In this document: positions 41,559 to 52,035 of the stretch, in pieces
Numbering within the stretch: position 1 is the stretch's first letter
How the letters are laid out: every line of letters starts with the position of its first letter
Assembly (NCBI RefSeq): GCF_907164915.1
Contig: NC_061867.1
Coordinates: 56,403,984 to 56,467,983 of the forward strand
Direction of reading: 5' to 3'
Origin: Impatiens glandulifera
Lineage: Eukaryota > Streptophyta > Magnoliopsida > Ericales > Balsaminaceae
DNA: 64,000 nucleotides
Made by a program: the position numbers and the translations under genes
Notes under the pieces: model-generated
The model's input: only the letters and a program-made list of their open reading frames with translations
What the model was told of the DNA's origin: nothing
Databases searched by the model: none

Positions 41559-42010
41559 TGTTAGGATTTTTAATTATGGCCGAGCCTTTCAAGTTCTTTA
41601 ATTCAAGAAACGGGTTCTTGATGATGGAATTCAACACTCTAGCGCAGCGGATATAGAATTAGAGGAGAATTCGAGGTTAGGGAGAGAAGAGCCGAGGGGG
41701 AGGAGAGAAATACCACTAGATCACACCTAGCGGTCCAAGAAGGGGGAGGAGGGCCGAGAGATAACTTAAACACCAAGTTCAAAAATATCAATTCATAGCC
41801 CCAAAAAGTGGGGTGGGCATCACCATTTAAAGAGGCTGAAGTACCCAAGAGTCGGTTACAAATTTGTTATAACAACTTACAAAATAACAGAATTCGATTT
41901 TAAAGGAAATAAGAGAAGATAAAAGATGAATTGTTAAACAGAACATAGAGCTGACCCAATTGATTCATAAGACCGAGGAGGGTGCACTTTCTTATTCGAG
42001 GATCGTAACA
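41559..42010 (-). repeat. 3' LTR of chromovirus
   Basis: TG...CA-bounded repeat, downstream LTR in the sense of transcription. Short ORFs in it duplicate exactly in the other LTR and have no function. Confidence 0.95.
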
Positions 42011-45000
42011 TCATCTCCCCCATTAGAAGTTCGTCGACCCCGACGAAAAGAGTGTTGTCTTGTTGGCCTCCTTGCAGCTAGCATTTCTGGGCATTGAATA
42101 CTTATAACTTCTGCATCTTCCCAAGTTTGGTCTTCTGTTTGGGCCCCATCCCAATTGATTAGCAACTGTTTTTTCATTTTTCCTTGGACCATTATATCTT
42201 GTTCACCAATAATTTTTCCGGTCCTGTTTGGTTGTGTGCTAAGTTGGGGAATATTTTCAACAGCAGCAGGGGTACCTTTGAATGACTTTAATTGTGAGAC
42301 ATGGAAAACATTATGTATTCTGTTGTCGGCCCCGAGTTCCAGCTTGTAAGCAACTTCTCCAATCCTTTCCAACACTTCAAATGGCCCAAAATACTTTGGT
42401 GAGAGTTTGTGGAATAACTTCTGGATAGAACGTTGTCTATATGGCTGTAATTTCACCAATGCCCAGCTACCCACTTGCAACGTAACATCTTTTCTCTTCT
42501 TGTCCTGCTGCTGCTTCATACGATTCTGGGCTCTTTTCAAATGGAATTTTATGAGTTGGAGTGAGGCTTCCCTGGCTGTTAGCGATACATCCACCTCTTC
42601 CACTCTCGAGTCACCTGCTACATACGGTGTATGGACCGGGGGGGAATATCCATATATGGCTTCAAAAGGAGTTGTTTGTATTGCTGTATGAAAATTAGTA
42701 TTATACCACCATTCAGCCAAAGGCAACCAGCGTACCCAATCTTTCGGTGTTTGGCCAGCCATGCAGCGTAGATAAGTAACCAAGCATTTGTTGACTATCT
42801 CGGTCTGGCCATCCGTCTGGGGGTGATAGGCTGAAGATAAAGCTTGTTTTACTCCTTGTATACTTAAAAATTCCTGCCAAAAGGTGCTTAAGAACACTTT
42901 GCCCCGATCACTAATGATGGTTGTTGGCATTCCGTGGAGCTTGGAAACATTATCCACAAATAACTCAGCTACTGTCCGGGCAGAAAAGGGGTGTTGCAGA
43001 CTCATAAAGTGGGCCATCTTCGATAGTCTGTCAACTACCACAAATATAACACTTTTACCTTTTGACTTAGGTAAGCTTTCAATGAAATCCATGGAGACCG
43101 ATTCCCAGAATCGATTGGGAATTGCTAAGGGCTGAAGCAGACCCCTATATGCTGAGTTATCAGATTTATTTTTTTGGCAAACTTCACAGGTCCGGACAAA
43201 TTCCCTAATGTCTTTAAGCATTCCTGGCCAATAGTAAACAAGTTGCATTTTCTTCTGGGTGACCAGAGTCCCCGAATGCCCCCCTTCTGCTCCCAAGTGC
43301 ATGGCTGCAATTAAGGTATTTCTGAGGTCATTATTCTTCCCCACCACCAGCCGGTCCCTTTTTCTCAATAACCCGCGGTCGTATGAGCAATCTGGGTGAG
43401 AATCAACATTAGCCAGAATTTCACGAATAACTTTAGTTAAGTTGGGATCTTCTTCATAGCTTTCTTGAATCTGTTTTTGGACAGCAGTGTGATAAATTGA
43501 AATTCCTGCACATTGAACACCTGCTACCCGCCTAGACAAAGCATCTGCCACCAAGTTTTCTTTTCCCTTTTTATATTGAACAACAAAGTCATATCCCACC
43601 AATTTATAGAGCCATTTCTCTTGAGCCGGGGTTTGAACTCTTTGTTCCAGCAAGTATTTAAGGGCTTCATGATCGGTTTTTACAATAAATTGCTTGTACC
43701 TAAGGTAAGATCGCCACTTCTCCACCGCAAATGTTAAGGCCATGAGTTCTTTTTCATACGTGGATGATGGTAACTTTTCTGGTTCAATCCCCTTGCTTAT
43801 GAATGAAATTGGTCGACCTTCTTGCATTAGAACTGCCCCTATACCAATTCCGCTTGCATCGGTCTCTACTACAAAGGGAATATCGAAATTTGGAAGCGCT
43901 AGGACCGGAGGGGAAAGCATACGCTGCTTCAATAATAGAAATGCATCTTCAGCTTCTTTATTCCATTCAAACTGACCCTTTTTCAACAGGGCCGTGAGTG
44001 GTCTTGCTATGGAGCCGTAGCCTTTTATAAATCTTCTATAGTATCCGGTCAGACCAAGGAACCCTTTCAATTGCTTAGGAGATTTTGGAACTGACCATGT
44101 GCTCATTGCTTCTAACTTTGCTGGATCTGTGGCTACACCATTCTCATCAAGGATATGGCCAAGATAGGCAATTTGCTTGCACCCAAAATTACATTTCCCT
44201 TTGTTAAGGAATAATTCGTTATGTTGCAATATTGAAAGTACCTTATGTAGGTGCTGGATATGTTCCTTCCAGCTCGGGCTGTATACTAGGATATCATCAA
44301 AAAATACTAGCACGAACTTCCTTAGAAATGGTTTCAGGGTCGCGTTCATTAAGCTTTGGAAGGAGGACGGTGCATTGGTTAGGCCGAAGGGCATCACCAA
44401 AAATTCATATAGGCCTTCGTGAGTACGGAATGCTGTTTTGTGGCAGTCACCTGGGTGCATCCTTATCTGGTGGAATCCTGAGCGCAAATCGAGCTTGGAA
44501 AAAAACCTGGACCCATGCAATTCTTCCATTAACTCTTCAATGACCGGGATAAGGAACTTATCCTTAATGGTTGCTGAGTTGAGCCGCCTATAATCAATAC
44601 ACATTCTCCATGATAAATCTTTCTTTCGGACCAACACCACAGGGGCGGCAAAAGAGCTGTGGCTTCTTCTTATGACTCCCCTGTCTAGCATATCGTTGAC
44701 CAAATGTTCAATTTCTGTCTTCTGCAGGGCAGGATATCGGTAAGGACGCATGCAAACAGCTTCCGTGCCTTCCTTTAATGGGATACGGTGATCTTGTTCC
44801 CTGGCAGGTGGTAAGTTCTCAGGTTGCTGGAATATCGGGCTGAAATCATCTAGCATTTGCTGAAGGTCTTCAGGAATATCATCTGGTGGCCTTGTAGAGA
44901 GCGAGAAAAATTGTGCTTCGTTTTCACTTCTTATTTGGATCATGGCAGCAACATTGCCTTTCTTTAATAACTTCTCTAGGTGATCACCCTTCATTAAATT

Positions 45001-45780
45001 GATTTGTGTATGGGGTATGCCTTGCAAGACCGTGGTTAGCCCTTCCCTTTCAAAAGAGAGTGTTAATTTTTCAAAGTCCCATTTTGAAGGGCCTAGAGTA
45101 ATCAGCCATTCTATTCCCAGCACAATATCATACCCTGTCATTGTTAATACCTTCATATTTGCTTGATAAAACATGCCTTCCATAGACCATTTCAGATCTT
45201 GGCAGAAACTAGAGCATAGAATGTTAGAGCCGTCTGCCACTCGGACCGAGAGCACTTGGGTGGGAAGTATGTCATGGCTAATGTTCTTCATTATCCTGCT
45301 ATTAATGAAATTATGAGTGCTGCCTGTATCAATTAATATCACGACCGGTAGGTTCCCAATTTTGCCAAGAATCTGGAGCGTTTGAAAGGTTTTAGAACCC
45401 GTCAATGCATGTAAGGATATGGCTAATTCTTCCACTGCGTCAGGCTGCAAAAGAGAATCATCAAGATCTACCTCCGGAGCAGGTTCTTGGTCGGGTTCTT
45501 GATTTTCTTGATTGGCCGAGACCATGAATAACTTTGATTTACACCTGTGATTTGGTTGCCATTTTTCGTCGCAAGTGTAGCATAGGCCTTTCCTTCTCTT
45601 TTCATCCATTGAAGCTGGATCTAATTGCTTAACATGGCCCTGATTTGCACTCGAAGAAGACCCATATGAAGAGCTCGGCTTGATGTATGGGGCTCTGTTC
45701 GTGCTTTGCCAACTAGGTTTGACGATGCTCGGATTGGGCAGTAGTGGTGGCTCGGCGCTGTACAAATTCCCATTGCTCAT
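41992..45780 (-). CDS. Chromovirus pol polyprotein (with gag zinc knuckle)
   Basis: A 1262-codon frame. In order: a Cys/His knuckle CYTCDEKWQPNHRCK near residue 68, aspartic protease LIDTGSTHNFI near 148, reverse transcriptase with FFDDILVYS, RNase H starting VETDASG, integrase with an HHCC zinc region and catalytic Asp (SMDFIESL), Asp (ISDRGKVF) and Glu (GQTEIVN), and a C-terminal chromodomain-like WEDAEVI. All catalytic motifs are present and no stop is visible, so the element may be competent in pol. The ATG overlaps the gag stop as TAATG, and the frame is shifted by one. Confidence 0.95.
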   Translation of the reverse strand: MSNGNLYSAEPPLLPNPSIVKPSWQSTNRAPYIKPSSSYGSSSSANQGHVKQLDPASMDEKRRKGLCYTCDEKWQPNHRCKSKLFMVSANQENQEPDQEPAPEVDLDDSLLQPDAVEELAISLHALTGSKTFQTLQILGKIGNLPVVILIDTGSTHNFINSRIMKNISHDILPTQVLSVRVADGSNILCSSFCQDLKWSMEGMFYQANMKVLTMTGYDIVLGIEWLITLGPSKWDFEKLTLSFEREGLTTVLQGIPHTQINLMKGDHLEKLLKKGNVAAMIQIRSENEAQFFSLSTRPPDDIPEDLQQMLDDFSPIFQQPENLPPAREQDHRIPLKEGTEAVCMRPYRYPALQKTEIEHLVNDMLDRGVIRRSHSSFAAPVVLVRKKDLSWRMCIDYRRLNSATIKDKFLIPVIEELMEELHGSRFFSKLDLRSGFHQIRMHPGDCHKTAFRTHEGLYEFLVMPFGLTNAPSSFQSLMNATLKPFLRKFVLVFFDDILVYSPSWKEHIQHLHKVLSILQHNELFLNKGKCNFGCKQIAYLGHILDENGVATDPAKLEAMSTWSVPKSPKQLKGFLGLTGYYRRFIKGYGSIARPLTALLKKGQFEWNKEAEDAFLLLKQRMLSPPVLALPNFDIPFVVETDASGIGIGAVLMQEGRPISFISKGIEPEKLPSSTYEKELMALTFAVEKWRSYLRYKQFIVKTDHEALKYLLEQRVQTPAQEKWLYKLVGYDFVVQYKKGKENLVADALSRRVAGVQCAGISIYHTAVQKQIQESYEEDPNLTKVIREILANVDSHPDCSYDRGLLRKRDRLVVGKNNDLRNTLIAAMHLGAEGGHSGTLVTQKKMQLVYYWPGMLKDIREFVRTCEVCQKNKSDNSAYRGLLQPLAIPNRFWESVSMDFIESLPKSKGKSVIFVVVDRLSKMAHFMSLQHPFSARTVAELFVDNVSKLHGMPTTIISDRGKVFLSTFWQEFLSIQGVKQALSSAYHPQTDGQTEIVNKCLVTYLRCMAGQTPKDWVRWLPLAEWWYNTNFHTAIQTTPFEAIYGYSPPVHTPYVAGDSRVEEVDVSLTAREASLQLIKFHLKRAQNRMKQQQDKKRKDVTLQVGSWALVKLQPYRQRSIQKLFHKLSPKYFGPFEVLERIGEVAYKLELGADNRIHNVFHVSQLKSFKGTPAAVENIPQLSTQPNRTGKIIGEQDIMVQGKMKKQLLINWDGAQTEDQTWEDAEVISIQCPEMLAARRPTRQHSFRRGRRTSNGGDDVTILE
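42011..42024 (-). promoter_or_regulatory. Polypurine tract
   Basis: The minus strand reads AATGGGGGAGATGA immediately before the 3' LTR, the expected plus-strand priming site. Confidence 0.8.
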
Positions 45781-46532
45781 TAAAGACCGGTACGTTTTTC
45801 TTGGACTTTAGCCATGGCCATGGCTTCATTTAAAGAATCTGGGAATCGAAGCCTGATGCAGTTTGCAATTTCTTCCCTTAGACCGGACAAATAACAATTT
45901 ATGACGTACTCCCTTGGCATGTTGTAGAGTTTTTGAGAGATCGACATATATTGCAGATTATAATCTTGAACCGACCCAACCTGTTTCAGATTCATCAACT
46001 GTCTCATTGGAGTATCGTGTATAGAGAGTCCGAATTGCGTCATAAGATCTCTCTTGAACACGTCCCAAGATAGGGCCTCCATATGATCACGATTCTGTAG
46101 ATAAGATCCATACCACATTCTTGCTTCGCCAGAAAAGTGAATGGGTGCAATTTCTAGTTTCGTGGCATCCCTAGTTTTATCCACCCTGAAAAATTGCTCG
46201 GCAGATATTAGCCAGCCTTCGACATCCGACCCATCAAACCGAGGAAAATCGACCTTGGTTAGCCGAGTAGGAGGAGCATAGTGTTGGTCGCGGTTCTGGC
46301 CAGGGTGCGGGGGCCTAAATGATGAAGGACCGTGGCAAGAATTATCTTCATAGGGTCTGTGGCGGGGTTCTTGCACGTTTCCAGATGCCCCGCTCTCAAG
46401 GGCCGCCATTCTTTCTTCGGCCACATCAAATCTACGGTCCATGGCAGCTTGCATTGCTGCTGTTTGCTGGGACAAGTTTTCAATCAGGGTCTTGAGCGCA
46501 TCCATTTCCGATTGCTGGCGAGTTTCTACCAT
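45780..46532 (-). CDS. Chromovirus gag (capsid part)
   Basis: 250 codons from MVETRQQSEMDALK. A coiled N-terminus is followed by the retrotransposon gag domain (VDFPRFDGSDVEGWLISAEQ, then ARMWYGSYL and MRQLMNLKQ). It stops just before the zinc knuckle, which lies in the next frame. Plant chromoviruses usually have one gag-pol frame, so this is either a one-base mutation or a stop-restart/frameshift junction. Confidence 0.92.
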   Translation of the reverse strand: MVETRQQSEMDALKTLIENLSQQTAAMQAAMDRRFDVAEERMAALESGASGNVQEPRHRPYEDNSCHGPSSFRPPHPGQNRDQHYAPPTRLTKVDFPRFDGSDVEGWLISAEQFFRVDKTRDATKLEIAPIHFSGEARMWYGSYLQNRDHMEALSWDVFKRDLMTQFGLSIHDTPMRQLMNLKQVGSVQDYNLQYMSISQKLYNMPREYVINCYLSGLREEIANCIRLRFPDSLNEAMAMAKVQEKRTGL

Positions 46533-46545
46533 GTTGAGAATCGGC

Positions 46546-46560
46546 CAGCTCTGATACCAA
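46546..46560 (-). promoter_or_regulatory. Primer-binding site (initiator tRNA-Met type)
   Basis: The minus strand reads TTGGTATCAGAGC two bases inside the 5' LTR, the usual plant complement to initiator tRNA-Met. Confidence 0.92.
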
Positions 46561-46562
46561 GA

Positions 46563-47014
46563 TGTTAGGATTTTTAATTATGGCCGAGCCTTTCAAGTTC
46601 TTTAATTCAAGAAACGGGTTCTTGATGATGGAATTCAACACTCTAGCGCAGCGGATATAGAATTAGAGGAGAATTCGAGGTTAGGGAGAGAAGAGCCGAG
46701 GGGGAGGAGAGAAATACCACTAGATCACACCTAGCGGTCCAAGAAGGGGGAGGAGGGCCGAGAGATAACTTAAACACCAAGTTCAAAAATATCAATTCAT
46801 AGCCCCAAAAAGTGGGGTGGGCATCACCATTTAAAGAGGCTGAAGTACCCAAGAGTCGGTTACAAATTTGTTATAACAACTTACAAAATAACAGAATTCG
46901 GTTTTAAAGGAAATAAGAGAAGATAAAAGATGAATTGTTAAACAGAACATAGAGCTGACCCAATTGATTCATAAGACCGAGGAGGGTGCACTTTCTTATT
47001 CGAGGATCGTAACA
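46563..47014 (-). repeat. 5' LTR of chromovirus
   Basis: Identical to the 3' LTR by eye except one base; it would drive minus-strand transcription of the element. Confidence 0.95.
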
Positions 47015-47445
47015 CAATGTTATGTGTTGGGTGGTATTGACAAACAGATGTATGATTTCAAATAGGGTGTTGGTTTGGTTAGTGTGTTGAAAGTGTGGCA
47101 TAGTTGGGGTTGGTGATTATGAGGGAAGTACTATTTATACATTATTTTAAGTCGATTTATTTGATGAGAAAGTATGAAAACTTGCATATAAAGTACACTG
47201 GCCTTACCTTGGAAATTGCCTATAAGAGGAATGTTGATCCATTTTTCATTCATTCTATGGACTTCCCTACGAGTAACATTCTTTACAGAAAGAAGTGTTT
47301 GACAAAATAATTTTATTCACATTTACAATAATTTGTCTCTAAACAGATAAAAAACAACTTCAAAATTTATGTTTTAATTTTCATGGGTTTACAATAATTT
47401 TTGGTTATTTCACGCCGCACTAGTAATCACCATACTATTTTTTCA

Positions 47446-49060
47446 GTGAAAGAGGTGAGAGAAGCAGCTGAGAAGCTCCGGAAGTCGCGTCAGCGATCCT
47501 GCATTGAGCCCGATCCAATCGTTTCCGACGGGTTGAAGACCGAAATATCCTCTGGTGTTACGTCGCCTAGACGATTGAAGAAGTCCGACAACTCGCCTAA
47601 TTTGCCAGAGAGGTAGGTTAGCTTAATGACTATTTTCTTTAGTTTTGTGGTGAATCGTGATTCATGAACTTGGTTGTAAATTGTTCAGGTGATTTAAATT
47701 GGCTTTGATTCACGATTATAGGCTTAGATCTGTTTTAGATTTTGTATTACTGCAAGCCCATTAGGATCTTCTCATTAGATCTATCATTCATTTGTTTGAA
47801 TCTAAATTTCAGTTTAAAGTGATTGCAAGTGACACTGATTTGGGGAGAAGTATTCATCTTTGTGAATAAATGTGAGGTGATGCTTTGCTTATGAATTAGA
47901 TCATTCTGATCTTCTGTTTACTCAATGCTACCAAAGTTACTTGATTTTGCATGCCAACTGTTTGTTTTTAATCTAAGTAAGTTGGTTTGCTCATCAGTTT
48001 TAATGATCTTAATCTACATCTGTACTCTCTATAAGCTATAAACGTTTTCTTTGGTTCACAAAAATGAAGAAATATGCTATTTATTATTCAATACCATTTG
48101 GAATTTATGAAACTCTTGTTAACAAATGGGTTGATTTAAAGTTGCTGCAGCTTCTGGATTCTGAAATATAGCCTATTTGGCAAGTAGCAATTTTCTTCCA
48201 GCTATTGTGCACATTATCATTCACATTACACTGATTTGAGATGGAAATCACATGACTTCAAATAGGCTGATATTCCATTTGACCTGTTCTGTGTTTTTTC
48301 TTCTTTTAATTAATACAATCGAGTTGTTTTTCAGGTATGCAATGTTGGGTGAGTTTTTTGATAGATTGGTTAACTCCATTCTGCTTCTGAGGGGTTCCAA
48401 TCCAACCTTTTCAAATATTAAACCCAAAATTGAGTCATTCACTAATAGGTAAGCTATGGCTATTTGAGTATATAAATATCCTACAACTATAATGCCAGGA
48501 TAATTTAACCTTTTTATTCTTTTATTTTAATGACTTGCTTTGTTTCTTTAATAGGAGGTTCACCTATAGTCATTTGGCACAATTGAAGTTTATTTTACCA
48601 GAGGCCATAGAGATGAAGAAGACTGTTACCCGGGATGAACTAACTTTCTGTATGAAGCCAGATATTCATATAACTTTGAACACTGCAGCAATTATGAAAC
48701 CAAATCAGCTGTCATCATAGTCTGGGCATATGTATCTAAAGAAGATGTTTCGTAGTAGGCTATTGGACTACTTTAAGACCCACCCGGAGGTATGCATTTC
48801 ATTATTTACTTTCATAAAATAACAAAAATAAACAATAGTAACAAAAATAAACCATTTGTATTTCATATTGTGTTGCAATTTTAATTTATTTGAGGGTGAT
48901 GTTCCTGAAGAAACACTACCGGAGCCATTCAACAAGTCAAAGAAAGCTTGTGTTAGTGAAGAAGCTAACTCAACCTTTGGCCTTGAAAGATCAACTGTTT
49001 TACCTGCAATTCAGCAGCCAGTACCAGTATCTCATCTATCCAAATCCTTCAGGGGATTTT
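47446..49060 (+). pseudogene. CDT1: CDT1-like replication licensing factor fragment
   Basis: Exons at 47446-47612, 48335-48448, 48555-48788 and 48895-49060 with GT-AG introns. Motifs: EVREAAEKLRKSRQR, MLGEFFDRLVNSILLLRGSN, RRFTYSHLAQLKFILPEAIE, DELTFCMKPDIHITLN, HMYLKKMFRSRLLDYFKTHP and GDVPEETLPEPFN. This is the central geminin/MCM-interacting region of plant CDT1, which loads the MCM helicase in G1. A TAG at about 48718 (after NQLSS) interrupts exon 3. N- and C-terminal exons are missing, and the 3' end is fused to a short importin-like piece. Confidence 0.87.
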
Positions 49061-49067
49061 TTTATGT

Positions 49068-49215
49068 AATCCTTCAGTTTGAAGCTGAGGAGAATTCAGT
49101 CATTGACTTAGTTTAGTTCTGCTTCTTTTTTTTTATATGTAAGGCAAAATTTCCCACATCGCTACTTTAAACATATAATAGTATGTATATAACTAAATAG
49201 AATTCTTAGCATTGT
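49068..49215 (+). repeat. Duplicated 3' module (importin-5-like tail), copy 1
   Basis: GAAGCTGAGGAGAATTCAGT, then GTAAGGCAAA..TTCCCACATC and AGTATGTATATAA resemble 50654-50823. The start encodes FEAEENS, as in the importin-5 DFDAEEGE region. It provides a common tail to both the CDT1-like and the SOD/importin-like chimeras. Confidence 0.75.
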
Positions 49216-49334
49216 AGTTGGGTTTACACAATGGGTCTGTGACCCATGGGGAAAAACTATATACTCCGGATAACACCCTAAACGGGTTCGCCCGAAGGGT
49301 GGGTGGTAATTCGGGTTTCGCCGTGGCTGTTGTT

Positions 49335-49414
49335 TCTGGTGCAAATGGGAACTGTGAAAGCAGTGGTTATAATCTCTGGTGCAAATGGGAACTGTGAAAG
49401 CAGTGGTTATAATC
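49335..49414 (+). repeat. 40-bp tandem duplication at SOD start
   Basis: TCTGGTGCAAATGGGAACTG with the following 20 bp occurs twice, doubling the start-codon region (MGTVKAVVII). Confidence 0.9.
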
Positions 49415-50071
49415 TCTTGCGACAGCGATCATAATGTTAGAGGATCTCTTCGGTTCTCGTTCAGGACCTCAAAGGTACATCTCTATTTCTGTAATTCTCC
49501 AGTAATTGGCACCTGTTTATGCATAATCCTTCTGTCATTGTACACAGACAGAGAATGACCAGCGAAATGTTGTTTTTACAGTTATTGATTTTGATATGAA
49601 GTACTCACACGCGGTTAGTAATACACAGGAGGAATTACTCATGTAAAAGGGAGGATTGAAGGACTAACTCCAGGACCTCGCGATTTTCATATTCACGCCC
49701 TCGGCGACACCACCAACGGCTGCAATTCCACCGGTCTCGTTCTCTTCCCCGTTTATTATGTTCTCTTTCAATCTTTGGATTGACTCTGCCTTTTTCTTTT
49801 TATTCTTTAATATGCTTTTGTTCTCTTGTGATTTTCAGGGCCTCATTTCAATCCACTTAACAAGGAACATGGATCCCCTACGGATTTGGTTAGGCATGTT
49901 GGTGATCTCGGTAATATCGTTGTTGGTCCAGATGGTATCATGTTGACTACTTGTAGTTTTCTCTTGTATTCACTTAATTTTCAATTCATTGATGATGTGT
50001 CATTGCATCTTTGATTTATTTCTCAGGAGTTGTTGAGGTTTCAATCTCGGCAATGTCATTGGATTCATAGT
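49385..50071 (+). pseudogene. Cu/Zn superoxide dismutase fragment
   Basis: From ATG 49385 it reads MGTVKAVVIIS and VRGSLRF, then, after a frameshift, exons near 49630-49732 ([31 protein letters not shown]), 49839-49934 ([25 protein letters not shown]) and 50027-50071. The Cu-ligand His pair in FHIH, the disulphide Cys and the Zn-region His and Asp are kept, but the C-terminal active-site loop (GGHELSK/RLACGVIG part) is missing and the frame is interrupted. Closest to the CSD3-type PHFNP..RHAGDLGN sequence. Confidence 0.82.
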
Positions 50072-50326
50072 AAGTCCCAATCATGTTGTTTTTTTGTAAT
50101 TGTACAAATTGAAAATGGTGCAACAACCGGAAATTTTGACCCCATATTTGGACGGGTTGGTCAGCAAACTGCTTATACTTTTGCAGGTATTTTCTGCATG
50201 TATTACATACTGTTACTAATTTTATTTTTATTTAATACAGACAAATATGAATTAGCTTAATGTAAACATACAAATCATCATGTTAATGAACCAATTCCCT
50301 CTTGTTGTAATTTTGTGTGTGCTCAG

Positions 50327-50700
50327 AATGATAAACAAATGGTACAAGAAGGTGCCTTGACAGCCTTAGCATCAGATGCTGATTCATATAAGGTAATTTT
50401 GGCAGTTGGTTTGTGCATTACTTATTGTGCTACTGATTTTGTGTTTGTCTTGCTAGGAATGGAACTGCTTCTAGCTGCTGCCTTTTTTGAGTTATTTTTC
50501 ATTCTCTATAGTTCTATTTCATATACTGATGAATGCTGTAAATGATTCACTGATTGTAAATGATTCACTGATTGCTCATAGGTGATGAAGACCAGATGAA
50601 GTGAAATGGAGGATTTATTAAGAGAAAGCTGATAGGACAAAGGCTGGAGACTTTGACGCTGAGGAGAATTCAGTGAGGATGAGTCCGCCGAAGCCATAGA
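50327..50700 (+). pseudogene. Importin-5-like fragments (two exons)
   Basis: The exon 50327-50392 reads KQMVQEGALTALASDADSYK after GCTCAG and before GTAATT. A second piece near 50630-50672 reads RTKAGDFDAEE, the importin-5 segment that follows a basic RKRERAE stretch. The upstream bases carry indels. Both are distinct from the importin-5 parts at 26.1 and 39.6 kb. Confidence 0.75.
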
Positions 50701-50823
50701 ACTGAGATCCTCAGTTCTGTAGTTTAGTTCAGCTTACTTTTTTTTTTTTATGTAAGGCAAAGTTTGTTCCCACATCGTTACTTTACAAAAGAAATAGTAT
50801 GTATATAAGTGATTAGAATTCTT
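50654..50823 (+). repeat. Duplicated 3' module, copy 2
   Basis: Homologous to 49068-49215, longer by a GTCCGCCGAAGCCATAG segment. See copy 1. Confidence 0.75.
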
Positions 50824-51458
50824 TATATTATATTTATAGAATAGTAAATTAATTAAAAAAAAATTAAATTATTATAAGTTTGGTTCATTAATTTAAACAT
50901 ATTTTAAGAGATGTATATAGACAATATCAATAAAAATCATTCTAAATAATTATATATTTTTTTTTATCTCATTTTGTTTAAATTTCATTCATGACCAAAT
51001 TCTAAAGACAACCTTAGTAGACCAAATTTATTATTGTCTTAGCTCTTTATAATGGATTGCTGTGGAAACTTTTACACAAAATATTTAAGTTCTTTTGGTC
51101 TATTATCAATATAATCAATTTGGGCCGTTAATTAGACATGATAAATTGACTTGAAATCTTTATCTTTTTATAAATTAAGTAATGTAATTTTGAATAGTAA
51201 AATCAATTAAATTATAGTTTTAAAAAAAAAAGACAACTTATAAATATAATTTTAAGAAATTAAACTTAAAATTAGATTAACAATTAAATTAATATTAAAT
51301 AAATGATCTTCATAGTTTTTTTCACCAATTAGTTTAGTCTAACATATTTTTGAATAAAAAAGTAATTATTTTGAATTTATAAAATATCATTTTTAATCTT
51401 GACTGTATATCATCGAATGCATGTCATCATTTGAATTTTTTGGGTGTAATTGTCATTT

Positions 51459-52035
51459 GAAAATTTAAACCCGGGAAAAATTATTACTCTACTAAAAATT
51501 TAATGACAAATAGGAAGCGTAACATGAGAGTGGTGATCTAATCTTTTTTTTATTTGAACTTATTTTATTATAAAATAGTCCTACGTATAAATTAAAAATA
51601 ATATTTAAATAATTATTAAATAAAAATTATATACAAAAATTAAACAATATATATATATAAATAAACTCTCCCAACATAACAATATAATAGAAAATCAACC
51701 TACCATGGTATGTGAAAATGATGATAAAAATGATGAAATAGAATCAACTATATTTGATGGTTAAATATTTAATATGTGAAAGTGTGATCACGATATGAGA
51801 ACTCGTTTGAATTGTCAAAGTGTGGTAAAAAGAAGTCGTGGTATATGAGATGCAATATTGTGGTACAAAATACTCGAAGTGAGATTACAAAATTAGTAGT
51901 ATGAGATATCCATATTAGGAAAACAATAATAATTAGTGATTAAATATGTGAATGAAAAGAAGGTCACGAGATGAGAGTTGATTTGTCGAAGTGGGGGTAA
52001 GATGTCGTGATAATGATATGATACGTTTAATGATT
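51459..52035. repeat. About 570-bp direct duplication, copy 1
   Basis: Extends from ACCCGGGAAAAATTATTACT to GATGTCGTGATAATGATATG. Partner at 54900-55440. Differences include a 36-bp segment (CTACCATGGTATG region) missing in copy 2. Confidence 0.85.

Larger units (their letters stand above)
41559..47014 (-). mobile_element. Full-length Ty3/gypsy chromovirus, very young insertion
   Basis: Two 452-bp LTRs (41559-42010 and 46563-47014) start TGTTAGGATT and end CGTAACA. I see one difference between them (A/G at about 41896 against 46900). Direct 5-bp target duplications CAATG lie at 41554-41558 and 47015-47019. Coding strand is minus: PBS, gag, protease, RT, RNase H, integrase, chromodomain-like end, PPT. 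Length 5.46 kb and domain order suit a Reina-like chromovirus; the clade is inference. Confidence 0.96.

Noticed and set aside
41639..41848. 69-residue protein-coding gene, duplicated at 46643-46852
   Set aside because: Lies wholly within the LTRs and is identical only because the LTRs are.
42155..44543. Plus-strand ORFs of 60-100 codons
   Set aside because: Antisense shadows of the chromovirus pol frame.
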